From Actinomyces glycerinitolerans (GTDB taxonomy: Bacteria > Actinomycetota > Actinomycetes > Actinomycetales > Actinomycetaceae): a stretch of 64,000 nucleotides of DNA. Positions 37,946 through 48,110 of this stretch are shown in pieces. Both the position numbers and the translations under genes were made by a program. Under the pieces are notes generated by a model, which was given only the letters and a program-made list of their open reading frames with translations, ran no database searches and was not told the DNA's origin. The stretch covers positions 1 through 64,000 of the forward strand of contig NZ_FQTT01000011.1 in assembly GCF_900098745.1 (NCBI RefSeq). The letters are read 5' to 3'. Within the stretch, counting starts at the first letter, position 1. Each line of letters opens with the position of its first letter.

Positions 37946-39520
37946 TCAGCCCAGGCGGGCACGCAGGGCGCGCAGGCGCGCCAGGGAGGACTCCGCCCCC
38001 AGGATCTCCATGGACTCAAACAGCGGCGGGGAGACCTGCCGGCCGGTGACGGCCACGCGCAGCGGCCCGAAGGCCAGACGCGGCTTGATCCCCATGCCGT
38101 CAACGATGGCGGCACGCAGGGCCTGCTCCAGCACCTCGGTGCGCCACGGCCCGGGCAGCGTCTCGAGCGTGGCGATGGCGGTGTCCAGCACCTGCGGGGC
38201 CGAGTCCTTCAGCCGGGACACGGCCCGCTCCTCGAGCTCCAGGTCGGCGTCGTCAACCAGCAGGAAGCCGAGCATGTCGCGGGACTCGCGCAGCAGCTGG
38301 ATACGGGTCTGGATCAGTGGGGCCGCCGCGGTGAGGATCTCCTGCTCGCGCTGCGTCAACTCGGCGAAGGAAGTGGCGCTGACCAGGGGACGGGCCGTCC
38401 AGTCGGGATCGGCCGGGTCGGGGTAGACATCCGCCAGGTAGGGCACCAGCCGGTTGCGGAAGTCCTCGCCCTCCAGACGGCGCAGGTGCTCGGCGTTGAT
38501 GGCCTCACACTTCTTCGGATCGAAGCGCGCCGGGTTGGGGTTGACGTCGCGGATGTCGAAGGCCGCCACCAACTGGTCGGGGGTGAACACGTCCTCGTCC
38601 TTTGACAGGGACCAGCCCAGCAGGGCCAGGTAGTTGAGCAGCCCCTCCGGTGCCATGCCGCGGAAGCGGTGAATGAGCAGGTTCGACTCCGGGTCGCGCT
38701 TGGACAGTTTCTTGTTCCCCTCCCCCATCACGTAGGGCAGGTGGGCGAACTCGGGTACCCGCTGCGCGCGCCCGATCGCCATCAGGGCGCGATACAGGAC
38801 CACCTGGCGGGGCGTGGAGGACAGCAGGTCCTCCCCGCGCAGCACGTGGGTGATGCCCATGGCGGCGTCATCAACGGGGTTGACGAGCGTGTACAGCGGG
38901 TCGCCGCCGGCACGCACCACCACGTAGTCGGGCACGGAGCCCGCCTTGAAGGTGACCGGGCCGCGCACCAGGTCGTTGAAGGTGATGTCCTCGTCCGGCA
39001 TCCGCATGCGCAGCACGGGCCGGCGCCCCTCGGCGCGGAAGGCCGCCTTCTGCGCCTCGGTCAGGTCGCGGTCATAGCCGTCGTAGCCGAGCTTGGGGTC
39101 CTCGCCGTTGGCGCGGTGGCGCGCCTCAATCTCGGCGGGTGTGGAGAAGGACTCGTACAGGTAGCCGGCCTGCAGGAGCTCGTCGGCGACCTGCCGGTAC
39201 AGCTCGGTGCGCTGAGACTGGCGGTAGGGGGCGTGCGGGCCACCCTTGGCCACTCCCTCGTCCCAGTCCAGGCCGAGCCAGCGCAGCGAGTCGAGGATCG
39301 CCTCGAAGGACTCCTCGGAGTCGCGGGCGGCGTCGGTGTCCTCGATGCGCAGCACGAAGGTGCCGCCGGTGTGCCGCGCGTACGCCCAGTTGAACAGGCA
39401 GGTGCGCACCATCCCGACGTGGGGCGTGCCCGTGGGCGAGGGGCAGAAGCGGACGCGGATCGGTGAGGATCCGGGGGCGGGCGGGGTGAAGGCGGGGGCC
39501 TTGGCGGTGTCGTCACTCAT
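37946..39520 (-). CDS. gltX: Glutamyl-tRNA synthetase
   Basis: A 524-residue class I synthetase. The HIGH box appears as [16 protein letters not shown] (about 34), the KMSKS loop as [10 protein letters not shown] (about 272), with LRIEDTD and [11 protein letters not shown] between. Length and anticodon-binding C-terminus are normal. It may charge tRNA-Glu and, if the amidotransferase pathway is used, also tRNA-Gln; both tRNA genes lie 1.7 kb away on the same strand. Confidence 0.94.
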   Translation of the reverse strand: MSDDTAKAPAFTPPAPGSSPIRVRFCPSPTGTPHVGMVRTCLFNWAYARHTGGTFVLRIEDTDAARDSEESFEAILDSLRWLGLDWDEGVAKGGPHAPYRQSQRTELYRQVADELLQAGYLYESFSTPAEIEARHRANGEDPKLGYDGYDRDLTEAQKAAFRAEGRRPVLRMRMPDEDITFNDLVRGPVTFKAGSVPDYVVVRAGGDPLYTLVNPVDDAAMGITHVLRGEDLLSSTPRQVVLYRALMAIGRAQRVPEFAHLPYVMGEGNKKLSKRDPESNLLIHRFRGMAPEGLLNYLALLGWSLSKDEDVFTPDQLVAAFDIRDVNPNPARFDPKKCEAINAEHLRRLEGEDFRNRLVPYLADVYPDPADPDWTARPLVSATSFAELTQREQEILTAAAPLIQTRIQLLRESRDMLGFLLVDDADLELEERAVSRLKDSAPQVLDTAIATLETLPGPWRTEVLEQALRAAIVDGMGIKPRLAFGPLRVAVTGRQVSPPLFESMEILGAESSLARLRALRARLG

Positions 39521-39686
39521 GATGGGCCAACCCTAGCCGCCCGCGCGCCCGGCTCCCACACGCGGCCGCCTACGGCGCTGCCGGCGATGGTTCACGCCAC
39601 GCCCGGCTCGCACGCGCGCCCGCCGACGCCGCTGCTGCCACTGCCCGTCACACCACCGCAGCGGGCGGTCTTCATAGACTGCCCGC

Positions 39687-40943
39687 ATGAGTACCGCCAG
39701 CCCTGCGCCCGACGCCGTCCCGCCCGTATTCAATGCCGCCGCCACCACGGCCGCCTTCGATGCCCTGACGCCCGAGGTGATGCGGCGGCGCGGCTCACTG
39801 AAGTGGACCATGTACCCCGGTGACGTGATCGGCGCCTGGGTGGCGGAGATGGACCTGGGCACGGCGCCCTCGGTTACCGCCGTCCTCCAGCGCGCGGTGA
39901 CGGACGGCTCCTACGGCTACCTGCCCCCGCAGGTTGCCGAGTCCGTCCGTGAGGAAACAGCCCGCATCCAGGGTGAGGCCTTCGGCTGGCGGGTGGATGC
40001 GCAGGACGTGAGCCTGCTGCCGGACGTGCTGTCCGCCCTGGGCGCGGTGATCGCCCACCACACCCGACCGGGCAGCGCCGTGATCGTGCCGACCCCGGCC
40101 TACATGCCCTTCCTTTCCTACCCTGGCCTGTACGGACGCGAATGCGTGCAGGTGCCGTCCCTGCGCACCGCGGCCGCCGACGCCGCCGCGGGCACGACCT
40201 GGGCGCTGGACCTGGACGGTATCGAGGCGGCGATGGCCGCCGGCGCCGGCCTGCTGGTGCTGTGCAACCCCTGGAACCCGGTGGGGCGGGTGCTGTCGCC
40301 CGCCGAGCTGGACGCCGTCGCCGCGCTGTCCGCCCGCTACCGGGTGCCGGTCTTCGCCGATGAGATCCACAACTCGCTGATCCTGGACCCGCAGGCCGTG
40401 CACGTCCCCTACGCCTCACGCCCGGGCACCGACCCGGACTTGACCTTCACCGCCACCGCCGCCTCCAAGGGCTGGAACACGCCCGGCCTCAAGTGCGCGC
40501 AGCTGATCGCCTCCGCCGGAGCCCGACGGGCCTGGAATGACAGCCCCCTGTCCAAGCACCTGGCCAATGAGGCGTCGCTGCTCGGCGCGCAGGCGACCGT
40601 GGCCGCACTGCGCGACGGGCAGGAGTGGAACGCCTGCGCGCGCGGATACATCCGCGACAATGGGCGGCTGGTGGCCGAGACACTCGCCGAGGTTGACGGC
40701 CTCGAGCTCACGGTCCCGTCCGGCACCTACCTGGCCTGGCTGGACTGCTCCGGCCTGGAGCTGCCCGACGGCGTGACCCCGGCCGACTACTTCCGCCGCG
40801 AGCCGGGGGTCGTCATGAACGACGGGGCCGCCTTCGGGGCCGGCTACGAGTCGTTCTGCCGGCTCAACCTGGCCACCGGGCGCGGAATCATGCGGCAGGC
40901 GCTCCAGCGCCTGGTCGACGCCGTCGCCCGCCTGCGCTCCTGA
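39687..40943 (+). CDS. PLP-dependent C-S lyase / aminotransferase, MalY-PatB family
   Basis: The 418-residue fold-type I PLP enzyme has WVAEMDLGTAPSVTAVLQ near its start, GSYGYLPP, the conserved NPWNPVG, FADEIHNSL and the cofactor lysine in TATAASKGWNTPGLK (Lys261). MalY/PatB enzymes are cystathionine beta-lyases that release homocysteine or H2S. The gene stands alone between gltX and an FAH-family gene. Activity as an aminotransferase is an alternative. Confidence 0.85.
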   Translation: MSTASPAPDAVPPVFNAAATTAAFDALTPEVMRRRGSLKWTMYPGDVIGAWVAEMDLGTAPSVTAVLQRAVTDGSYGYLPPQVAESVREETARIQGEAFGWRVDAQDVSLLPDVLSALGAVIAHHTRPGSAVIVPTPAYMPFLSYPGLYGRECVQVPSLRTAAADAAAGTTWALDLDGIEAAMAAGAGLLVLCNPWNPVGRVLSPAELDAVAALSARYRVPVFADEIHNSLILDPQAVHVPYASRPGTDPDLTFTATAASKGWNTPGLKCAQLIASAGARRAWNDSPLSKHLANEASLLGAQATVAALRDGQEWNACARGYIRDNGRLVAETLAEVDGLELTVPSGTYLAWLDCSGLELPDGVTPADYFRREPGVVMNDGAAFGAGYESFCRLNLATGRGIMRQALQRLVDAVARLRS

Positions 40944-40958
40944 GGCGGGACGCCCGCT

Positions 40959-41786
40959 TCAGCGCCGCACGACCGGGTTGCCGAAGGAGCCGATTCCCTC
41001 GACCTCGACCTCGACCCGCTGGCCGGCGTGGATCTCACCGACGCCGGCGGGCGTGCCCGTGAGTACGACGTCGCCGGGAAGCAGCGTGAAAATGCGCGAG
41101 ACGTAGGCGATCAGTTCGGGAACCGAATGGATCATGTCGGCGGTGTTGCCCTCCTGCACGACCCGCCCATCCACGCGGGCACGCACCACGGCGTCGGCGG
41201 GGTCGAAGGCGGAGCGTTCGCCCGCGGGCTCCGGAATCTCGATCCAGGGCCCGAGCGGGCAGGAGGTGTCGAATGCCTTGGCTCGTGTCCAGGTGCTGTC
41301 CTGGCGCTGGCAGTCGCGGGCGGAGACGTCGTTGGCGACCGTGTAGCCGAGCACCGCGGCGGCGGCATCGCGCGGGGAGGCGTCCTTGACGACCGTCTTG
41401 ATGACCACGGCGAGCTCGGCCTCGTAATGGACCTCGCGCGACCAGTCGGGCAGCACGATGGGCATGTCCGGGCCGATGACGGCCGTGTTGGGCTTGAGAA
41501 AGACGATCGGGTCGGCCGGGGCCTCCCCGCCCATTTCGGCGGCATGGGCCGCGTAGTTCTTGCCTATGCCCACCACCTTGGAGCGTGGGATCACCGGGGA
41601 GACCAGGCGCGCCTCGTTCAGGGGCACCACCTCGCCGGTCGCCTCGGGGACAGTGTACAGCGGGTCGCCCTTGAGCACCAGCAGGCGGCCGGCGGACTCG
41701 CCCGAGGGGGCCGCCTCATCGGTGGGCAGGCCGTCAACAATGCCGTAGCGGAGCTCGTCTCCCGTGGAAAAGCGTGCGATCTTCAT
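40959..41786 (-). CDS. Fumarylacetoacetate hydrolase family protein
   Basis: A 275-residue protein with the FAH fold: GIGKNYAAHAAEMGG, VFLKPNTAVIGPD, VHYEAELAVVI (metal-binding E-x-E), GYTVANDVSARDCQ and GDVVLTGTPAGVGEIHAGQ. Members act on 2-hydroxyhepta-2,4-diene-dioates or as oxaloacetate/acylpyruvate hydrolases; the substrate is not determinable here. It is the first gene after four AGCS symporters on the same strand, separated from them by a tandem repeat. Confidence 0.87.
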   Translation of the reverse strand: MKIARFSTGDELRYGIVDGLPTDEAAPSGESAGRLLVLKGDPLYTVPEATGEVVPLNEARLVSPVIPRSKVVGIGKNYAAHAAEMGGEAPADPIVFLKPNTAVIGPDMPIVLPDWSREVHYEAELAVVIKTVVKDASPRDAAAAVLGYTVANDVSARDCQRQDSTWTRAKAFDTSCPLGPWIEIPEPAGERSAFDPADAVVRARVDGRVVQEGNTADMIHSVPELIAYVSRIFTLLPGDVVLTGTPAGVGEIHAGQRVEVEVEGIGSFGNPVVRR

Positions 41787-41807
41787 GGCATGACCCTAGA
41801 TGATTGA

Positions 41808-41915
41808 CGCCGCGCGGGCGGACGAGCACCGTCGCGCCGCGCGGGCGGACGAGTGCGGCGGTACCGCACGGGCCCGCGAGCACCGTCGCGCCGCGCGGGC
41901 CGGCCGAATCCGCCC
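41808..41915. repeat. Four tandem 27-bp repeats
   Basis: Units begin at 41808, 41835, 41862 and 41889, an exact 27-base period; core CGCCGCGCGGGCGGACGAG, with units 3 and 4 more diverged. The period is a multiple of three and both strands read a nine-residue repeat (for example PRGRTSTVA on the plus strand) without a start or ribosome site. It lies between the AGCS stop (41918) and the FAH start (41786). Confidence 0.75.
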
Positions 41916-41917
41916 GC

Positions 41918-43435
41918 CTATTCGGCAGAGACTTCGACCGCGTCCAGGTCGCGCTGGACCGCGGACTCCTCGGTCCAGATGTCGCCCGGCAGCTCCGCGG
42001 GCAGGAAGGGGTTGTCGGTGGCCACGAAGTAGATCTTGTCCCGCAGCCCGGCCTGCAGCTCCGCCTGCTGCTGCTCCCAGTCGCGCAGCGCCCCGAAGGC
42101 CCACTTGCCCAGGCTGAGGACCGCAATGATGTTGATGATCGCCATCAGTCCCATGACGACGTCGGACAGGTTCCACACGAAGGTCAGCGAGGCGACCGCA
42201 CCCAGTGCAGCGGCGACCACAATCATGGCGCGCACCCCGTAGTGGCGGCGCCCCATGCCACGTAGGAAGTCCATGTTGACCTCCGCGTAGGCGTAGTTGC
42301 CCAGCAGCGAGGAGTAGGCGAAGACGAACACCACCACGGCCATGAGGTACTGGGCCCAGGGGCCGAGCACATTGCTGACGGAGTTGACGGTCAGCGTGCC
42401 GGCGGCGTCAACGTCGGCGGTGGCCGGGTCGTAGACGCCCGACAGCAGGATGATCAGCGCGGTGGCGGTGCAAACCACGATGGTGTCCACGAACACGCCC
42501 ATGGACTGGATGAAGCCCTGCTGCACCGGGTGGTGCACCGTGGCGGTGGCGGCCGCGTTCGGCACAGAGCCCTCACCGGCCTCGTTGGAGAACAGGCCGC
42601 GCTTAATGCCGTTCAGGGCCGCCGCCATGAAGCCGCCGCTGAGCCCCCAGAATGCCTGGTTCGCCCCGAAGGCGCCCTCGAACACGGACAGCAGGGCGCC
42701 CGGAATGGCGCCGGCGTTCAGCACCAGGATCACTACGGCGATGATCACGTAGATCAGAGCCATGAGCGGGGCCAACCACTCGGTGATGGCGGCAACCCGC
42801 TTGATGCCCTTGAAGACGACGGGCGTCGTGATCAGCACCAGCACGATGGCGGTGACCCAGGGCTCGATGTTGAAGGTGCCCTTGAGCACGTTGGAGATCG
42901 CGTTGGCCTGAGTGGCCTCGTAGGCGAAGCCGAACACGAAGGTGATCACCACGGCGAAGATGCTCGCCCAGGTCTTGGAGCCCAGGCCCTTGTGGATGTA
43001 GTAGGCGGGGCCACCGCGGAAGGTGCCATCGGGGTGAGCGACCTTGAACAGCTGGGCGAGGGTGGACTCCACGAATCCGGTCGCCATGCCCACCAGGGCC
43101 ACCAACCACATCCAAAACACGGCGCCCGGCCCGCCCATGGTGATGGCGATGGCCACGCCGACGATGTTGCCGGTGCCCACGCGGGATGCCAGCCCCACGG
43201 TGAAGGCCTGGAAGGAGGACATGCCCTCGCCGACGGCGCCGCGGGAGGAGGTGATGGTTCGCAGCATCTGCCCGAACAGTCGCAGCTGCAGCGCGCGCGT
43301 GCGCCAGGTGAAGTACAGGCCGGCGGCGATCAGCAGCCAGGCCAGCAGGTCGCCGTAGAGATGATCGGAGATGTTCTCCAGTACCTTGGCGGGGCCGTCG
43401 AAGAAGCCGGCGGTCGGCAGAACGGTGGGATTCAT
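41918..43435 (-). CDS. AGCS-family sodium:amino-acid symporter (copy 1)
   Basis: A 505-residue carrier with about eleven membrane helices. Family signature ASRVGTGNIVGVAIAITMGG near residue 100, GGPAYYIHKGLGSKTW and LFSNEAGEGSVPNAAA. AGCS carriers bring in alanine or glycine with sodium. The C-terminal tail has DNPFLPAELPGDIWTEE, a motif shared in different forms by all four copies in this cluster. Compared with the others it is split off by a 138-base gap with a hairpin, so it may have its own promoter. Substrate differences between copies cannot be read from sequence. Confidence 0.9.
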   Translation of the reverse strand: MNPTVLPTAGFFDGPAKVLENISDHLYGDLLAWLLIAAGLYFTWRTRALQLRLFGQMLRTITSSRGAVGEGMSSFQAFTVGLASRVGTGNIVGVAIAITMGGPGAVFWMWLVALVGMATGFVESTLAQLFKVAHPDGTFRGGPAYYIHKGLGSKTWASIFAVVITFVFGFAYEATQANAISNVLKGTFNIEPWVTAIVLVLITTPVVFKGIKRVAAITEWLAPLMALIYVIIAVVILVLNAGAIPGALLSVFEGAFGANQAFWGLSGGFMAAALNGIKRGLFSNEAGEGSVPNAAATATVHHPVQQGFIQSMGVFVDTIVVCTATALIILLSGVYDPATADVDAAGTLTVNSVSNVLGPWAQYLMAVVVFVFAYSSLLGNYAYAEVNMDFLRGMGRRHYGVRAMIVVAAALGAVASLTFVWNLSDVVMGLMAIINIIAVLSLGKWAFGALRDWEQQQAELQAGLRDKIYFVATDNPFLPAELPGDIWTEESAVQRDLDAVEVSAE

Positions 43436-43525
43436 GGGTCTCCGGACGTAGTCGGGATGCGCCGGCGGGAGGGCGCGGGGGCTGGTCGCGCGGACCGCCC
43501 CTTGACGGTTTGAGCCGTCCCGGAA

Positions 43526-43547
43526 CCGCAGGCGCCGAAGCCTGCGG
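43526..43547. terminator. Short hairpin between AGCS copies 2 and 1
   Basis: CCGCAGGC and GCCTGCGG close an eight-base-pair stem around GCCGAA. It lies 27 bases after the copy 2 stop on the minus strand. Without a T-run it could be a weak terminator or part of the copy 1 leader. Confidence 0.4.
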
Positions 43548-43573
43548 ATGAGGCGGAACGGTCCTCACTGTAT

Positions 43574-45085
43574 TTAGTTCACGGCGTCATCCGCCTGTAA
43601 TGTTGGCGATCTCACGGCGTCGTCATCCCATACGTCACCGGGCAGCGGCCTGGGCAGGTAGGGGTTGTCGACGGCGACGAAGCGGACGTCCGCGGCGCTC
43701 TGCACCCCGGCGACGACCCGGGCGCGCTGGTCCTCCCAGTCGCGCAGCACGCCGACCGCCCACGGGGTCAGCGCCACCAGGGCGATCAGGTTCAGGACGG
43801 CGCCGATGCCGAGCAGCACGTCCGCCAGCGTCCACACGGTGGTCAGGGCGATCCCACCGCCGATGAAGGCGCAGGCGACGGCGGCCGCGCGCAGCGCCGT
43901 CGTCACCCAGGGCGTGCGGGTGAGGTAGTCCAGGCACACCTCCGCGTAGGAGAAGGCGCCCAGGATGGTGGAGTAGGCGAGCACGAACACCAGCAGCGTC
44001 ATCGGCCAGCTGGTCCAGTCCCCCAGCGTGGCCCCGATCGCGGTCTGGGTCAGGGTGCCGGAGACGTTTGGATCTTTGAGGCCGGTGACGCCGGGAGTGT
44101 ATACGGCGCCGTCGGAACGGCCCGCGATCAGGATGGCCAGGGCGGTGGCGGTGCACACGAACAGGGTGTCCACCAGCACGCCGAAGACCTGCACGAAGCC
44201 CTGCTGAGCCGGGTGGGCGACCGTCGCCGAGCCGGCGGCGCAGGCCGCCCCGCCCAGGCCGGCCTCGTTGGAGAACAGGCCGCGGCGCACGCCGTTGAGC
44301 AGTGCCGCGGTGATGCCGCCGGCGGTGCCGGCCAGGCCGGCACGCAGGTTGAAGGCGGCGGCGAAGATGTCGCCTATCGCCTCGGCGGCCTGCAGCGGGT
44401 GGGTGACGATGATGACCAGCACCAGCAGCAGGTACAGGGCCGCCATGATCGGGGCCAGCCACTCGGTCACCCGTACCACCGAGCGCAGCCCGCCCAGCAG
44501 CACGGGGGCGACCAGCACGGTGACGATGGCCGCGCCCCACCAGGGGTTGAGGCCGGTGGAGGCGCCCAGCGCCGCGGTCATGGCGTTGGCCTGCACCATG
44601 GGCATGGCCAGGCCGTTGGCCACCATGAAGACGACGGCGAACACGCCGCCGAGCACCGGCAGGCGCATGCCGCGGGCCATGTAGTAGGCGGGGCCGCCCC
44701 GGTAGGTGCCGTCGCCGCGGCGCACCTTGAACAGCTGCCCCAGGGAGGCCTCCACGAAGGCGGTGGCGGTGCCGAGCAGGGCCACCACCCACATCCAGAA
44801 CACGGCCCCGGGACCGCCCAGGACCAGGGCGAGTGCGACGCCGACGATGTTGCCGGTGCCCACGCGGCAGGCGAGCCCCACGGCGAAGGCCTGGAAGGAG
44901 GAGATGCCGCCGCGAGCGCCGGACCGGGAGCCGGCCACCGAGCGCATCATGGAGCCGAGGTGCCGCAGTTGCAGGCCGCGGGTGCGGATGGTGAACCAGG
45001 CGCCCGCGCCCAGCAGCAGCCAGATCAGGATCGTGCCGAACAGCAGATTGGAGGCGCCGGTGAGTAGTTCGTTCAGGGTGTCCAT
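43574..45085 (-). CDS. AGCS-family sodium:amino-acid symporter (copy 2)
   Basis: A 503-residue paralogue, signature ACRVGTGNIVGVALALVLGG, GGPAYYMARGMRLPVLG and LFSNEAGLGGAACAAG, the last carrying cysteines in place of the PNAA of its sisters. Tail DNPYLPRPLPGDVWDDD. Three bases separate its start from the copy 3 stop, so the two are co-transcribed. It is the most divergent of the four around the first half of the transport core. Confidence 0.9.
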   Translation of the reverse strand: MDTLNELLTGASNLLFGTILIWLLLGAGAWFTIRTRGLQLRHLGSMMRSVAGSRSGARGGISSFQAFAVGLACRVGTGNIVGVALALVLGGPGAVFWMWVVALLGTATAFVEASLGQLFKVRRGDGTYRGGPAYYMARGMRLPVLGGVFAVVFMVANGLAMPMVQANAMTAALGASTGLNPWWGAAIVTVLVAPVLLGGLRSVVRVTEWLAPIMAALYLLLVLVIIVTHPLQAAEAIGDIFAAAFNLRAGLAGTAGGITAALLNGVRRGLFSNEAGLGGAACAAGSATVAHPAQQGFVQVFGVLVDTLFVCTATALAILIAGRSDGAVYTPGVTGLKDPNVSGTLTQTAIGATLGDWTSWPMTLLVFVLAYSTILGAFSYAEVCLDYLTRTPWVTTALRAAAVACAFIGGGIALTTVWTLADVLLGIGAVLNLIALVALTPWAVGVLRDWEDQRARVVAGVQSAADVRFVAVDNPYLPRPLPGDVWDDDAVRSPTLQADDAVN

Positions 45086-45088
45086 GGG

Positions 45089-46594
45089 TCAGTTCCCCGT
45101 CAGTCGGGCGTCGTCGACGGCGTCGAGCCGGCCGTCGACGGTGGCGATGGGATCCTCCCACACGCCGGGCAGGGTGTCCCCCGGCATCAGCGGGTTGCCG
45201 TGGCCGACGAACACCGGGATGACGCCGACGGCGCGCTGGGCCTCGTAGTCGCGCAGGGCGCCGCGCACCCACGGGAACAGGCGCACGATCACCACCAGGT
45301 TGATCACGCCCAGCAGGCCCAGGGCGATGTCGGTCAGGGCCCACACGATCGGCAGGGTCAGGACGGTGCCGGCAAAGGCGGCGGCGGTGAGCAGAATGCC
45401 GAAGGCCTGCTCGGCGCGCCGCTCGCCGCCCAGGTAGTTGACGTTGACCTGGGAGTAGGAGTAGCAGCCGAGCACGGTGGAGAAGACCAGCACGAAGATC
45501 AGCACCACGATCGGCCAGGTGGTCCACTGCCCCAGGTGCTCGGCGACGGCCTGCTGGGTGAGGACGGCGCCGACGAGTCCCTCGTTGCCGGGCTGGTAGG
45601 TGTCGGTGGCCAGCAGGATCAGCAGGCCGGTGGCGGTGCACACCAGGCCGGTGTCCACGAACACGCCGAAGGACTGGATCAGGCCCTGGCGGACGGGGTG
45701 GCTGGTGGTGGCGGTGCCGGCGGCGTTGGGGACGGTACCCAGGCCGGCCTCGTTGGAGAACAGGCCGCGGCGCACGCCGTTGAGAACGGCCGCAAGCATG
45801 CCGCCCGCGGTGCCGAACAGGGCCTGGTCCCGGCCGAAGGCGCCGCGGAAGATCTCCCAGAAGACCGTGGGAATCTCACCGAGGTTCATCAGGATCACCA
45901 CGATGGTGACCAGCACGTAGGCCAGGGCCATCAGGGGTGCAACGACCTCGGTAACGCGGGCCACGGACTTCAGCCCGCCGAGCACCACCGGACCGGTCAG
46001 CAGCACCAGGGCCACGCCGACCATCCAGGGCTCAACCGTGGACACGGTGGCGTTGACGACGCCGGCCAGGGAGTTGGTCTGCACCATCACCACCGTGACC
46101 CCGACGCTGACGATGCACATGGCGGCGAAGATGGCGCCCCAGGTCTTGGAGCCGAGTCCGTTCTTGATGTAGTAGGCGGGCCCGCCGCGGAAGGTGAAGT
46201 CGCGGCCGCGCTCCTTGAAGATCTGGGCCAGGGTTGACTCGGTGAAGCTGGTGGCCATGCCGATCAGGGCGACCACCCACATCCAGAACAGGGCGCCGGG
46301 GCCGCCGGCGACGACGGCGAGCGCCACCCCGGCGATGTTGCCGATCCCGACGCGGGCGGCCAGGCCGACGGCGAAGGCCTGGAAGGAGGAGATGCCGCCC
46401 TGGGCGCCGGACCGGGAGGAGGCCACGGCCCGCAGCATGGAGCCGAAATGCCGCAGCTGCACGGCGCGGGTGCGGATGGTGACGTAGATGCCGACGGCGA
46501 TCAGCAGGGCGGCCAGGAAGTAGGTGTAGAAGATGTCGTCTACCTGGTTGAGGGTGTTCTCCAGGTTCGCGAGGCTCATGGCGGGTTGAGACAT
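45089..46594 (-). CDS. AGCS-family sodium:amino-acid symporter (copy 3)
   Basis: A 501-residue paralogue from the ATG at 46592-46594 (MSQPAMSLANLENTLN, with GGAG upstream); the longer frame to 46723 is not conserved. Signature AARVGIGNIAGVALAVVAGG, GGPAYYIKNGLGSKTWG and LFSNEAGLGTVPNAAG; tail GNPLMPGDTLPGVWEDP. Co-transcribed with copy 2 and probably copy 4. Confidence 0.9.
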   Translation of the reverse strand: MSQPAMSLANLENTLNQVDDIFYTYFLAALLIAVGIYVTIRTRAVQLRHFGSMLRAVASSRSGAQGGISSFQAFAVGLAARVGIGNIAGVALAVVAGGPGALFWMWVVALIGMATSFTESTLAQIFKERGRDFTFRGGPAYYIKNGLGSKTWGAIFAAMCIVSVGVTVVMVQTNSLAGVVNATVSTVEPWMVGVALVLLTGPVVLGGLKSVARVTEVVAPLMALAYVLVTIVVILMNLGEIPTVFWEIFRGAFGRDQALFGTAGGMLAAVLNGVRRGLFSNEAGLGTVPNAAGTATTSHPVRQGLIQSFGVFVDTGLVCTATGLLILLATDTYQPGNEGLVGAVLTQQAVAEHLGQWTTWPIVVLIFVLVFSTVLGCYSYSQVNVNYLGGERRAEQAFGILLTAAAFAGTVLTLPIVWALTDIALGLLGVINLVVIVRLFPWVRGALRDYEAQRAVGVIPVFVGHGNPLMPGDTLPGVWEDPIATVDGRLDAVDDARLTGN

Positions 46595-46649
46595 CGGGGC
46601 TCCTTGCGGGTGGGGCTCTAGGGGGCGGTGGCTGGGTGGCGGTAGGCGG

Positions 46650-48110
46650 TCAGTTCCAAACGTCGCCGGGCACGTCGGCCGGCAGGTGGGGGTTGTCGTG
46701 TCCAACGAAGACGGGCTCTTCAACCCCGGCGCGGCGCTGGGCCTCCCAGTCGCGCAGGGCGCCCACCCCCCACTTGGACAGCAGGATCAGGGCGACGAGG
46801 TTGGTCACGGTCATCACGGCCATGGCGATGTCGACGGCGTTCCAGACGACGTCGAGCGACAGCACGGCGCCGGCGGTGGCGGAGACGACTGAGACCACGC
46901 GCACCGTCCAGGTGGCCCAGGTCTTGCCGCCGGTCAGGAAGGACATGTTGGTGTCGGAGTACACGTAGGCGGCGATGATCGACGAGTAGGCGAGTACGAA
47001 GATCAGGACCGCGATGGGCAGGATGGTCCAGCCGCCCAACTCGTGGGAGACGGCCATGATCGTCAGGGTGGAGGGGTTGGCGCCGTTGGCGCCCCAGACC
47101 TCGGGTCCGGCGATGAGGATGACGAAGGCGGTGGCGGTGCACACCACGATCGTGTCGATGAACACGCCCAGGGACTGGATCAGGCCCTGCTGCACCGGGT
47201 GGGCGACGGTGGCGGTGGCGGCCGCGTTCGGGGCGGTGCCCTGGCCGGCCTCGTTGGAGAACAGGCCGCGCTTGGTGCCGTTGACGACGGCGGCGAGGAT
47301 GCCGCCGCCCAGGCCACCGACCAGCGGCTGGGGGGCGAAGGCGGAGGAGATGATCAGGCCGAGCACCTCCACGAAGCGGCCCAGGTGCATCAGGCAGATG
47401 ATGAACACCAGGACGATGTAGATGCCCGCCATGATCGGGGCCATCCACTCGGTCACGCGGGCGACGGTGCGGATGCCGCCGAAGATCACCATGGCGGTGA
47501 ACACGAAGACCAGGGCGGCGATGACCAGCTGGGCGGCGGAGAAGCCGCCGAAGCCCTCGATGGCGGAGCCGTCGTCGCCGATCGCGCCTAGAAGCGTGCC
47601 GGCCACGGCGTTGGACTGCACGGAGGTGATGATGAAGCCGCAGGTGACCAGGGTGATGACGGCGTAGACGCCGGCCAACGCGGGGCTGCCCACGCCGGAT
47701 CGCATGTAGTAGGCGGGACCGCCGCGGAAGGAACCGTCGTCGGCGCGGACCTTGAAGATCTGGGCGAGGGTGGCCTCGAAGAAGGCGGTGGCCATGCCCA
47801 CCAGGGCCACCACCCACATCCAGAACACGGCGCCGGGCCCGCCCATGAGCAGGGCGGCGGCCACGCCGAAGATGTTGCCCACCCCCACGCGCGCGGCCAG
47901 GGAGATGGCGAAGGCCTGGAAGGAGGAGATGCCGCCGTGAGCGCCGGCGCGCGAGGAGCTCACCGCCCGGAACATGTTGGGCAGGTGGCGCACCTGGACG
48001 GCGCGGGTGCGGATCGTCAGGAACAGGCCGGTGCCGACCAGCACCCACATGGTGATGTGGGCGGTGATCCAGTCGGCGATCGAAAGCAGACTGTCGGCGA
48101 GAGCTTCCAT
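46650..48110 (-). CDS. AGCS-family sodium:amino-acid symporter (copy 4, promoter-proximal)
   Basis: A 486-residue paralogue, signature AARVGVGNIFGVAAALLMGG, GGPAYYMRSGVGSPALA and LFSNEAGQGTAPNAAA; tail DNPHLPADVPGDVWN. First of the four in transcription order, 55 bases before copy 3. The 133 bases upstream (48111-48243) should hold the promoter; I see no riboswitch there. Confidence 0.9.
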   Translation of the reverse strand: MEALADSLLSIADWITAHITMWVLVGTGLFLTIRTRAVQVRHLPNMFRAVSSSRAGAHGGISSFQAFAISLAARVGVGNIFGVAAALLMGGPGAVFWMWVVALVGMATAFFEATLAQIFKVRADDGSFRGGPAYYMRSGVGSPALAGVYAVITLVTCGFIITSVQSNAVAGTLLGAIGDDGSAIEGFGGFSAAQLVIAALVFVFTAMVIFGGIRTVARVTEWMAPIMAGIYIVLVFIICLMHLGRFVEVLGLIISSAFAPQPLVGGLGGGILAAVVNGTKRGLFSNEAGQGTAPNAAATATVAHPVQQGLIQSLGVFIDTIVVCTATAFVILIAGPEVWGANGANPSTLTIMAVSHELGGWTILPIAVLIFVLAYSSIIAAYVYSDTNMSFLTGGKTWATWTVRVVSVVSATAGAVLSLDVVWNAVDIAMAVMTVTNLVALILLSKWGVGALRDWEAQRRAGVEEPVFVGHDNPHLPADVPGDVWN

